From contig JAUVSA010000029.1 in NCBI GenBank assembly GCA_030597345.1, forward strand, positions 1 through 13,186: a stretch of DNA of 13,186 nucleotides, written 5' to 3'. Every line of letters starts with the position of its first letter. The first letter of the stretch is position 1. The position numbers and the translations under genes were made by a program. Below the pieces are notes generated by a model. It did no database searches. It saw only the letters and a program-made list of their open reading frames with translations, and had not been told where the DNA came from. The DNA comes from Bacillota bacterium. Lineage in GTDB: Bacteria > Armatimonadota > Hebobacteria > Hebobacterales > Hebobacteraceae. Shown piece after piece: positions 7,225 to 13,186 of the stretch.

Positions 7225-7650
7225 ATGCTGACGGGCGAGGTCGAGCACCAGCTCGATGATCGAGGGCGAGTAGCCGTGCCCAGAGCGTTCCGCGACGCTC
7301 TCGAGCACGGCGGTTTTGTCACTCGGGGGTGGCACGGGTGTCTCTTCCTGTTCCCCTGGGAAGAGTGGCGCGGGATCGAGGACCGGCTCAACCAGGTCCG
7401 CATCACCGATATGAACGGAGACATCGTCAAGCAGTTCTTCAGCGGTGGGGCCAAGGTGTTCCTCGATCGCCAGGGCCGAATCGTGCTCCCGGCTGCGCTG
7501 CGGGAGTACGCCGGCATCGAGACCGAGGTCGTCGTGCGAGGCGTCATCAACCGCATTGAGATCTGGGCGAAAGATCGTTGGGTCGCCTTCCAAAACGAGC
7601 AGTTCGCACCCGAGCGCATTATGGAGAAGGCCGCCGCGCTCGGTATTTGA
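7225..7650 (+). CDS. mraZ: Transcriptional regulator MraZ
   Basis: 141-residue AbrB-like DNA-binding protein that represses the dcw cluster including its own gene. Two MraZ half-domains are visible: residues 1-50 (MLTGEVEHQLDDRGRVAVPRAFR) and about 73-115, centred on FLDRQGRIVLPAALREYAGI. Each has the D-x-x-GR-x-x-x-P core of the swapped-hairpin fold. The frame is open back to 7078, but ATG 7225 is chosen because AGAGGA (7213-7218) lies 6 nt upstream, the family starts at this point, and the longer form would begin upstream of the promoter. The stop is 1 nt before the rsmH start. The G-rich boxes upstream are its probable target. Confidence 0.95.
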   Translation: MLTGEVEHQLDDRGRVAVPRAFRDALEHGGFVTRGWHGCLFLFPWEEWRGIEDRLNQVRITDMNGDIVKQFFSGGAKVFLDRQGRIVLPAALREYAGIETEVVVRGVINRIEIWAKDRWVAFQNEQFAPERIMEKAAALGI

Positions 7651-7651
7651 C

Positions 7652-8605
7652 ATGCCTTGTAAATCCGAGGCGGAGCAGGGGCAGCAGCCGGCCGTTCATC
7701 GGCCGGTGATGGTGAGAGAAGTACTGGAGTACCTGGCATGCCAGCCGGGCCAGGTAGTGGTAGATGCGACGGTCGGGTCGGGCGGACATGCGGAAGCGAT
7801 TCTCGAACGCATCGGCCCGGAAGGAAGGCTGATCGGGATCGACCGAGATCCCGAGGCGATTGAAAGAGCAAGAGAGCGTCTTTCCCGCCATGGGCGGGTG
7901 ACTCTGATCAACGACAACTACGCTAGACTGGAGGTGATACTCGACGAGCTTCGTGTTGGCGCGGTGGACGGGGTCCTGCTCGACTGCGGCGCATCGCTCG
8001 AACAGCTGACCACAGGGAGACGTGGATTCAGCTTTCGGTTGGACGGGCCGCTGGACATGAGGATGGACCCTGGCTTGGAGACCACCGCGGCCGATCTGAT
8101 CAATACGCTGCCGGAAGAGGAGCTGGTACGGATCTTCCGGGAGTACGGAGGGGAACGGCGGGCACGAAGAATCGCAAGAGCAGTTGCGGCAGCACGACAG
8201 CAACAACCCATCACAACCACAGCCCAACTCGCAGCCACCATCACAGCAGCAATCCCACCCCGGGCGCGTCCGAGACGCCTTCACGCAGCCACCAAGTCTT
8301 TCATGGCGCTGAGGATAGTCGTGAACGACGAACTCGGAGCGCTTCACGAAGCACTGGACGCAGCCATCCATCGCACCAGGCCTCGCGGCAGAATCGTAGT
8401 CCTGACCTACCACAGCCTAGAGGGCGGTGCAACCAAGGGGGCATACCGCCGAGCCAGAGCAAGAAGACAGTGCCCGCCGTCCCCGTCCGGAGAGGGTCCT
8501 CGAGTGAGGATCTTGACAAAGAGAGCAGTCAAGCCTTCGGACGAAGAGATCAGGGAGAACCCGCGTGCCCGGTCGGCCATTCTTCGGGCCGCGGAGCGAC
8601 TGTGA
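7652..8605 (+). CDS. rsmH: 16S rRNA (cytosine(1402)-N4)-methyltransferase RsmH
   Basis: 317-residue SAM-dependent methyltransferase that modifies C1402 in the ribosomal P-site; it is the usual second gene of the dcw cluster. Visible motifs are HRPVMVREVLEYL near the N-terminus, DATVGSGGHAEAIL (SAM motif I), GIDRDPEAI, DGVLLDCGAS, GFSFRLDGPLDMRMDP, the inserted helical domain (EEELVRIFREYGGERRARRIARAV), FMALRIVVNDEL and the C-terminal EIRENPRARSAILRAAER. Some normally conserved positions differ: LLDCGASLEQL for LLDLGVSSPQL, and HSLEGGATK for HSLEDRxVK. The ATG is 1 nt after the mraZ stop and has no close ribosome site, so coupled translation is likely. ATG 7709 is an alternative start, but it would cut into the family N-terminus. 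Confidence 0.95.
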   Translation: MPCKSEAEQGQQPAVHRPVMVREVLEYLACQPGQVVVDATVGSGGHAEAILERIGPEGRLIGIDRDPEAIERARERLSRHGRVTLINDNYARLEVILDELRVGAVDGVLLDCGASLEQLTTGRRGFSFRLDGPLDMRMDPGLETTAADLINTLPEEELVRIFREYGGERRARRIARAVAAARQQQPITTTAQLAATITAAIPPRARPRRLHAATKSFMALRIVVNDELGALHEALDAAIHRTRPRGRIVVLTYHSLEGGATKGAYRRARARRQCPPSPSGEGPRVRILTKRAVKPSDEEIRENPRARSAILRAAERL

Positions 8606-8721
8606 AGAAGAAGCAGGCGCGGGAGGCAGCGCGGCCGCTGGATGGTCCGCCGGAGCGGCGCCTGGATGGTCCGGTCGGGGATGCCGACCGGAGTGAGCGA
8701 GAAACAAGGACAGGGCGGTGA
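8602..8721 (+). CDS. Candidate micro-ORF between rsmH and ftsL
   Basis: 39 codons starting at GTG 8602, which overlaps the rsmH TGA as GTGA, and ending at TGA 8719-8721, which overlaps the ftsL GTG in the same way. GGAG at 8593-8596 is 5 nt before the start. The peptide is very polar and arginine-rich (starts VKKKQAREAARPLDG, ends RSERETRTGR) with no membrane segment and no recognised family. A 12-base direct repeat (CTGGATGGTCCG) gives LDGP twice. The double GTGA overlap suggests a translational relay, but a 39-codon frame could arise by chance in 66% GC-like DNA. Confidence 0.3.
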   Translation: MKKKQAREAARPLDGPPERRLDGPVGDADRSERETRTGR

Positions 8722-9248
8722 GCACTATGCAGTCGCAGCAAGTGATGTTGCAGGGCCGTGCACGGGAGTTGCCCACATCCTCCAAACAACAGCCGGGCGC
8801 TTCAGCGCAGAGACGGCCGATGGGAATACAAGCAGGATTGGTCGCCGTAGTGCTTGCCGCCCTTGGATTCTGCCTCGTCCTTTGCTACGGGGCCGCCTCC
8901 GCCCTCACCACCCGCAACGGCTATACCGAGATGAGCCTGCGCCGAGAGATCGAGGATCTGCGGGCGGAGATCGCGCTGCTCAACTACCAGATCAACCTCG
9001 CCCACTCCGAGAGCAACCTTCAGCTAGCGGCCCAGCGCTTCAACATGCGGCCGGCCGATCCGCGAGCAGAGGTCGACTATCTGCTCCTCCCCCACCCCGC
9101 TGGTGAGGGAGAAACGCGGATGGTGGCGGGCGATCCGGCAAGTCGGCGCACGGGCATCGCGACCACACTTGCGGAACTGGCGGAAACGGTGGTGGGCAGC
9201 GCCGGAGGTCGGGCAGAGGCGAGTACGGTCGAAGGCCACCGCCGGTAG
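8718..9248 (+). CDS. ftsL: FtsL/FtsB-like septum protein
   Basis: 176-residue bitopic membrane protein in the usual ftsL position between rsmH and ftsI. A basic cytoplasmic tail of about 35 residues is followed by one membrane helix (GLVAVVLAALGFCLVLCYGA, about 37-58). Then comes an extracytoplasmic coiled coil (SLRREIEDLRAEIALLNYQINLA) with heptad leucines and isoleucines, and the short conserved-type end QRFNMRPADP. FtsL-type proteins form the FtsQLB scaffold that activates FtsW and FtsI. The GTG start is supported by AAGGA at 8706-8710 (7-nt spacer). The family normally ends near residue 120; the last 55 residues here look derived from repeats. The TAG stop lies in a terminator hairpin. 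Primary-sequence conservation in FtsL is low, so context and topology carry the call. Confidence 0.8.
   Translation: MSTMQSQQVMLQGRARELPTSSKQQPGASAQRRPMGIQAGLVAVVLAALGFCLVLCYGAASALTTRNGYTEMSLRREIEDLRAEIALLNYQINLAHSESNLQLAAQRFNMRPADPRAEVDYLLLPHPAGEGETRMVAGDPASRRTGIATTLAELAETVVGSAGGRAEASTVEGHRR
9079..9180. repeat. Repeat-derived tail of the ftsL-like gene
   Basis: From the end of the FtsL core, the sequence changes to material like that inserted in dnaE2. It includes a CTCCTCCCCCACCCCGCTGG-type segment with GTGAGGGAG (9081-9112), then GCGCACGGGCATCGCGACC (9146-9164). The reverse strand of the second part encodes the CGRDARAP peptide, which I recall as a common spurious product of a dispersed repeat. 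It extends FtsL by about 55 residues. Family membership was not checked. Confidence 0.45.
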
Positions 9249-9261
9249 GCGGTGGTTTTTT
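9236..9261 (+). terminator. Intrinsic terminator or attenuator between ftsL and ftsI
   Basis: CCACCGCC (9236-9243) pairs perfectly with GGCGGTGG (9248-9255) around GGTA, followed by six T (9256-9261). The ftsL TAG (9246-9248) is in the loop and stem edge. A competing pairing, GGCCAC 9234-9239 with GTGGCC 9263-9268, would exclude the terminator but is weaker. A ribosome finishing ftsL would cover the hairpin. Confidence 0.65.
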
Positions 9262-9282
9262 CGTGGCCCACCCAGGTGTTTG

Positions 9283-11061
9283 ATGCAGCATATGCAGCAC
9301 ATTGGACGCATACAGATCAGAGGCCGGGGAGGCGTGTGGTGCGCAATCGCGATCGGCCTGTTCGCATTGCTGGTGGTCAGGCTGTGGTCTATCCAGATCA
9401 CCGATCACGAAGTGTACCAGACCGAGGCCACGAATAGGCAGGGGCGCTGCTGGCCCATCCGCGCGCCGCGCGGGAACATCTACGATCGAAACGGGGTTCC
9501 TCTCGCCCTCAACCTGAAGCTACACTCGGTGGCCGCCGACCCCCATCTGGTAGGCCAGCCGGCCAAGCTGGCCTCGGACCTGGCCCCCCTGCTCAAGATG
9601 CCGGTGAGACAGCTCACTGCGAAACTGACGCGCAAGGAGGGGGCACGATACGTTCTTCTGCGCGACTCTGTGGACAGGCCGGTGGCGGAAGCGGTGCGAG
9701 CGCTGGGCTGCGACGGGATGATCGTCAACACGGCATGGAAACGCGCCTATCCTCGGGAGCACGTCGCCGCCGCGCTGCTGGGATTCATCGGCAAGGATTC
9801 GCAGGGCCTGAGCGGCATTGAGGCGGCGGCGAACGACCGACTCGCAGGAGAGGACGGCGAGATGCTGGTGGTCCTCGATGGCCGACTGCCCAGCTCCCGC
9901 GACCGAATCCCAAATCGCACCGTTCTCACCAAGCGGATGCAGCCCGGCAGCAGCGTCCGCCTGACCATTGATCTCGACATCCAGGCCATCGCCGAGGAAG
10001 AACTCGCGAAGGCGGTTGAGAAGGCCAAGGCGGCGGGCGGCACGGCGATCGTGATGGATCCGATCAGCGGCGATGTGCTGGCGCTTGCCACGCTGCCCGG
10101 CTTCGACCCAAACGAGTTTCAGAAATCTTCTCCGGAGACGTGGGTGAGCCGCGCCGTGGTGACCCCCTACGAGCCGGGCTCTACCTTCAAGGTGATTGGC
10201 ATATGCGCCGCGATGGAGGAAGGCATCCTCCCTGACGGAGAGACGCTGTACTGCAAGGGAAGCTACGAGGTGGGCGGACACAAGATCAAGTGCTCGCCCC
10301 ATGGCGGGAAGCGCGCCCACGGCCCAATGGATCTCGGCGACATCATCACTAAGTCCTGCAACACAGGGATGGCGCGCGTCGCGCTGGCTCTCGGGGCGGA
10401 CCGCGTGTATCAGTGGACCAGGCGATTCGGCTTCGGCGAGAAGACGGGGATCGAGCTGGCCGGGGAGTCGCGCGGGATCCTCTCGCGGCCTGAGAAGTGG
10501 TCCTCAGTTCAACTCGCCACGGTGGGATTCGGCCAGGGTATCAGCGTCACGCCGCTGCAGCTCCTGTCCGCCTACTGTGCCGTGGCGAACGGGGGCTGGC
10601 GGATCCAACCGCGGGTGATAAGCGCCGTCACCGGCCCCGGCGGCGAAATCGAACGCCTTTCCCGGCCCGACCCGGTTCGGATTCTGTCCGGCGACACCTG
10701 TGAACGGATGCGCGCGATGCTCGTCAGAGCGGTCGAAGACGGAACAGGTATGACAGCGCAGGTACCCGGGCACCAAGTCGCCGGGAAGACAGGCACCGCG
10801 CAAAAGGCGACGCCGGGTGAGGGATATCGATCCGACAAGTACGTCGCCTCGGTCGCGGGCTTCGCCCCTGCGGACAGGCCGCGCTTGGCGATTCTGGTGA
10901 CAGTCGACGAACCGCGGAATGGCCGCTATGGGGCGACGGTAGCTGCTCCTGCATTTCGGGCCATTTGCGAGCGATCGCTCATTCATCTCCGGGTGCCGCC
11001 AGATCGGCCGCTTCCCCGGCACGAGATCGCCCTCGCGGCCGGTGGCGCTGAGCCGCGCTGA
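9283..11061 (+). CDS. ftsI: Septal peptidoglycan transpeptidase FtsI (PBP3/PBP2B-like)
   Basis: 592-residue class B penicillin-binding protein that cross-links septal peptidoglycan. A short cytoplasmic tail (MQHMQHIGRIQIRGRGG) precedes one membrane anchor (VWCAIAIGLFALLVVRLWSI). The dimerisation/pedestal motif is RAPRGNIYDRNGVPLA. Transpeptidase motifs are the SxxK serine in EPGSTFKVIG, SCN in ITKSCNTGMA, and KTG in VAGKTGTAQK. No PASTA domain follows. The frame is open upstream to 9103 inside ftsL, but the start at ATG 9283 is favoured: AGGTG (9274-9278) precedes it, the next in-frame ATG is only 9 nt later (9292), and the upstream part is the repeat-derived ftsL tail read in another frame. 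It is separated from ftsL by the terminator-like hairpin. Confidence 0.95.
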   Translation: MQHMQHIGRIQIRGRGGVWCAIAIGLFALLVVRLWSIQITDHEVYQTEATNRQGRCWPIRAPRGNIYDRNGVPLALNLKLHSVAADPHLVGQPAKLASDLAPLLKMPVRQLTAKLTRKEGARYVLLRDSVDRPVAEAVRALGCDGMIVNTAWKRAYPREHVAAALLGFIGKDSQGLSGIEAAANDRLAGEDGEMLVVLDGRLPSSRDRIPNRTVLTKRMQPGSSVRLTIDLDIQAIAEEELAKAVEKAKAAGGTAIVMDPISGDVLALATLPGFDPNEFQKSSPETWVSRAVVTPYEPGSTFKVIGICAAMEEGILPDGETLYCKGSYEVGGHKIKCSPHGGKRAHGPMDLGDIITKSCNTGMARVALALGADRVYQWTRRFGFGEKTGIELAGESRGILSRPEKWSSVQLATVGFGQGISVTPLQLLSAYCAVANGGWRIQPRVISAVTGPGGEIERLSRPDPVRILSGDTCERMRAMLVRAVEDGTGMTAQVPGHQVAGKTGTAQKATPGEGYRSDKYVASVAGFAPADRPRLAILVTVDEPRNGRYGATVAAPAFRAICERSLIHLRVPPDRPLPRHEIALAAGGAEPR

Positions 11062-11070
11062 TGCTATAAT
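11062..11070 (+). promoter_or_regulatory. Possible internal promoter for murE
   Basis: TGCTATAAT is a perfect extended -10 directly after the ftsI stop (11059-11061) and 25 bp before the murE GTG. The -35 position (about 11042-11047, GTGGCG) is poor, so it would depend on the extended -10. A TATAAT is rare in DNA this GC-rich. The leader would be only about 20 nt long. Confidence 0.45.
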
Positions 11071-11095
11071 CAAATGAGAAGGGGCACACACGCCG

Positions 11096-12628
11096 GTGGG
11101 CAATTGTCAATCCGGCCCAGCCCGGGCGAAACGGCTTTCTACTCTCCTGGCCTCAGTGCCGGGCGCGCGCAGCACGGGCAACCCAGAGGTTGAAGTATCC
11201 GGTCTCGCCTACGATTCGCGCCGTGTCGAGCAGGGGTGGGCCTTCATCTGCATACGCGGATCGAAGACCGACGGGCATCGATTCATCCCAGAGGCGGTGG
11301 CTAAGGGGGCCCGCGCGCTCGTCGTCGAGGAGGGTCGGGAGGCCGGCGTCCGTCCTCCTGCGGGCGGCGCAGTCGCAATCGTGCCCGAGTCTCGGAGGGC
11401 GATGGCCGCTCTCGCCCGCGCGTTCTACGACGATCCATCCTCTCGCCTCATCCTCGCCGGCGTCACCGGCACGAACGGGAAGACCACCACGGCGCTCATG
11501 ATCGACTCGATCTTCCGCGCGGCGGGCCACACCAGCGGCCTCATTGGCACCCTCGAGTATCGGATCGGCGCACGGACGATGAGGCCTCTCCATACCACCC
11601 CCGAGGCAGTGGACCTCCAGCATCTCCTTGCAGACCTGGTCGCGGAGGGGGCGACTCATGCCGCGATAGAGGTGTCCTCCCACGCACTGGAGCTGCATCG
11701 CGTGGACGGCTGTCGCTTCGCCGTCGCCGTGTTCACCAACCTCACCCCCGAGCACCTCGATTTCCACCCGGACATGGATCACTATCTGGCGGCGAAGAGA
11801 CGTCTCTTCGAGGACACTCAGCACTTGCCCCAGGAGGGGGAGCGCGTGAATGCCGTCAACATAGACGACGAGGCCGGGGCCGCCATCGCTCGCACTGCTC
11901 TGGGCCGGACCTTGACCTATGGGCTGTCCGCCTCCGCGGACTGCTGCGCCGAGCAGATCGAACTGGGCCCCGAGGAGTCGCGGTTCTTGGCGCGGCTTCC
12001 CGGCGGCACGATTCCGATCCGCATGCGGCCGGTCGGGAGGTTCAACATTTACAATGCAATGGCGGCCCTTGCAGCTTGCTATGGGCTGGGCATAGAGGCA
12101 GAGGTCGCAGCCCGCGCCCTGGAGCAAATGCCTCCGGTGCGGGGACGCTTCGAGCGAGTGCCCGCCAGCACGCGCACCGTGCTGGTGGACTACGCACACT
12201 CTCCAGACGGCCTGGCGCATGCCCTGGAGACAGCGCGGCAGCTCTCCCGGGGGCGGGTGGTGGTCGTGTTCGGATGCGGCGGGGATCGCGACCGGAGGAA
12301 GCGACCCGTCATGGGCGAGATCGCGAGCCGACTCGCCGACCGGTGTGTGGTGACATCTGATAACCCGCGGGGCGAGCAGCCGGAGGCCATCATCGAGGAG
12401 ATCGTCGCCGGCATCCCGGCCGAGCGCAGAGAGCGCTGCTCGGTGGAGCTCGACCGCGGCGAGGCCATCCGCATGGCGATCGAGGGAGCGGGCGAAGACG
12501 ATCTGGTTCTCATTGCCGGCAAGGGACACGAGGACTACCAGATATTCGCCGACCGCACGATTCACTTCGACGACCGGGAGACGGCGGCGAAAGTGCTGCG
12601 GGAGATCGAAGGCGATCAAGATGCCTGA
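11096..12628 (+). CDS. murE: UDP-MurNAc-tripeptide synthetase MurE (probably meso-DAP adding)
   Basis: 510-residue cytoplasmic Mur ligase that adds the third amino acid to UDP-MurNAc-L-Ala-D-Glu using ATP. The N-terminal UDP-binding domain shows EVSGLAYDSRRVEQGWAF. The ATP loop is GVTGTNGKTTTALM (about residues 122-135). Further motifs are HTTPEAVDLQ, AIEVSSHALELHRV, FTNLTPEHLDFHPDMDHYLAAKRRLF (with the lysine expected to be carbamylated), VDYAHSPDGL, SDNPRGEQPE and GKGHEDYQI. DNPR is the pattern linked to meso-diaminopimelate rather than lysine. The start is GTG 11096 with GAAGGGG 11 nt upstream; an in-frame TGA at 11075 rules out a longer form. It overlaps murF by 8 nt. Confidence 0.95.
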   Translation: MGNCQSGPARAKRLSTLLASVPGARSTGNPEVEVSGLAYDSRRVEQGWAFICIRGSKTDGHRFIPEAVAKGARALVVEEGREAGVRPPAGGAVAIVPESRRAMAALARAFYDDPSSRLILAGVTGTNGKTTTALMIDSIFRAAGHTSGLIGTLEYRIGARTMRPLHTTPEAVDLQHLLADLVAEGATHAAIEVSSHALELHRVDGCRFAVAVFTNLTPEHLDFHPDMDHYLAAKRRLFEDTQHLPQEGERVNAVNIDDEAGAAIARTALGRTLTYGLSASADCCAEQIELGPEESRFLARLPGGTIPIRMRPVGRFNIYNAMAALAACYGLGIEAEVAARALEQMPPVRGRFERVPASTRTVLVDYAHSPDGLAHALETARQLSRGRVVVVFGCGGDRDRRKRPVMGEIASRLADRCVVTSDNPRGEQPEAIIEEIVAGIPAERRERCSVELDRGEAIRMAIEGAGEDDLVLIAGKGHEDYQIFADRTIHFDDRETAAKVLREIEGDQDA

Positions 12629-13186
12629 CTTCTCCCTCCCCGAGATCGTGGAAGCCACGCATGCCCGCCTGACCGGCGGCGCGGCGCCCGATGTGATTCG
12701 GGGCATCGCCACAGATACGCGAGATCTGTCGCCCGGAGCGCTCTTCGTCGCTCTGAAGGGGGAACGATTCGACGGCCACGTCTTTGTGGAGGAGGCGTTT
12801 CGCCGCGGCGCGGCAGCGGCCTTGGTGTCCAAGCAGGTGCCCGCGGCCGGCCCGCAACTGCTGGTGTCCGACACGCTGGTGGCGCTGGGAGCGCTGGCGG
12901 CGTCTCATCGGAGGTCCCTTCCGGTTAGAGTAGTGGCGGTGACCGGAAGCATCGGCAAGACTACCACCAAGGAAATGATAGCCGCTATCCTCTCTCAGGG
13001 ATGGCCCACCGCGCGCACCCCGGGCAACTACAACAATGAGATCGGCGTGCCCCTGGCTCTGCTGGAACTCACCTCTGATCACAAGGCCGCCGTCGTCGAG
13101 CTCGCGATGAGGGGACGGGGGCAGATCTCTTATCTCGCCAATATGGTTCAGCCACAGATCGGCCTCGTGACCAACATCGGGGTGTC
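12621..13186 (+). CDS. murF: UDP-MurNAc-tripeptide-D-Ala-D-Ala ligase MurF, 3' partial
   Basis: First 188 residues of MurF, which adds D-Ala-D-Ala to complete the pentapeptide precursor. The ATG lies 8 nt inside the end of murE, with AAGG at 12609-12612 as ribosome site. It begins MPDFSLPEIVEATHARLTGG, followed by the substrate-binding IATDTRDLSPGALFVALKGERFDGH, the ATP loop VAVTGSIGKTTTKEM (about residues 108-122), TPGNYNNEIGVPL and VVELAMRGRGQISYLA, all typical of MurF. Isoleucine replaces the common asparagine in TGSNGKT, a variant also found in other MurF proteins. The frame is open to the window end. Confidence 0.95.
   Translation, partial: MPDFSLPEIVEATHARLTGGAAPDVIRGIATDTRDLSPGALFVALKGERFDGHVFVEEAFRRGAAAALVSKQVPAAGPQLLVSDTLVALGALAASHRRSLPVRVVAVTGSIGKTTTKEMIAAILSQGWPTARTPGNYNNEIGVPLALLELTSDHKAAVVELAMRGRGQISYLANMVQPQIGLVTNIGV

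Noticed and set aside
7445..7651. N-terminal extension of rsmH inside mraZ
   Set aside because: The peptide is an out-of-frame reading of mraZ; RsmH similarity begins after 7652.
9103..9282. N-terminal extension of ftsI by 60 codons
   Set aside because: It overlaps the ftsL tail and the terminator in another frame and gives a repeat-type peptide (RASRPHLRNW); family starts fit 9283.
11153..12874. 573-residue minus-strand frame opposite murE and murF
   Set aside because: Long antisense frames are expected in GC-rich coding DNA; murE and murF motifs on the + strand are decisive.

Overview
This is a GC-rich bacterial chromosomal window with every supported gene on the + strand. It has three blocks: the 3' part of an error-prone-type DNA polymerase III alpha gene (dnaE2/imuC-like), a very large secreted S-layer-type repeat protein whose reading frame is split by one in-frame amber codon, and the first part of a division and cell-wall (dcw) cluster in the order mraZ, rsmH, a possible micro-ORF, ftsL-like, ftsI, murE, murF (cut by the window end). 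No tRNA, rRNA, CRISPR array, transposase or phage gene was seen.

Organism: the cell makes peptidoglycan with probably meso-diaminopimelate (DNPR motif in MurE) and anchors a protein through SLH domains. The LVIVD-repeat plus SLH architecture and the dispersed palindromic repeats resemble environmental, Armatimonadota-like genomes. That placement rests on recall and is low confidence; a marker-gene tree would decide it.

Region 1 (1-2864): the polymerase has its catalytic aspartates, helix-hairpin-helix and OB-fold, but carries about 95 extra residues built from palindromic repeats translated in frame between the PHP and palm domains. A short noncoding gap (2865-3108) holds a tandem 16-bp repeat and a possible promoter.

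Region 2 (3109-6909): a signal peptide, about 21 LVIVD beta-propeller repeats, one jelly-roll-like domain and three SLH domains lie in one continuous frame, interrupted only by TAG at 5392-5394. The TAG sits inside repeat 17 without any change of repeat length. The downstream half has no visible start signals. A perfect 15-bp hairpin at 6951-6984 ends the unit.

Region 3 (7099-13186): an extended -10 promoter (TTGACA, 16 bp, TAGAAT) followed by 10-bp-phased G-rich boxes, likely the MraZ operator, drives the dcw cluster. Genes are tightly packed: 1-nt gap mraZ/rsmH, GTGA overlaps around the micro-ORF, 8-nt overlap murE/murF. Two internal control points are suggested: an intrinsic terminator whose hairpin contains the ftsL stop codon, and a TGCTATAAT extended -10 at the ftsI/murE junction. 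FtsL and FtsI form the septal synthase scaffold and transpeptidase, MurE and MurF make the UDP-MurNAc-pentapeptide precursor, RsmH methylates 16S rRNA, and MraZ represses the cluster.
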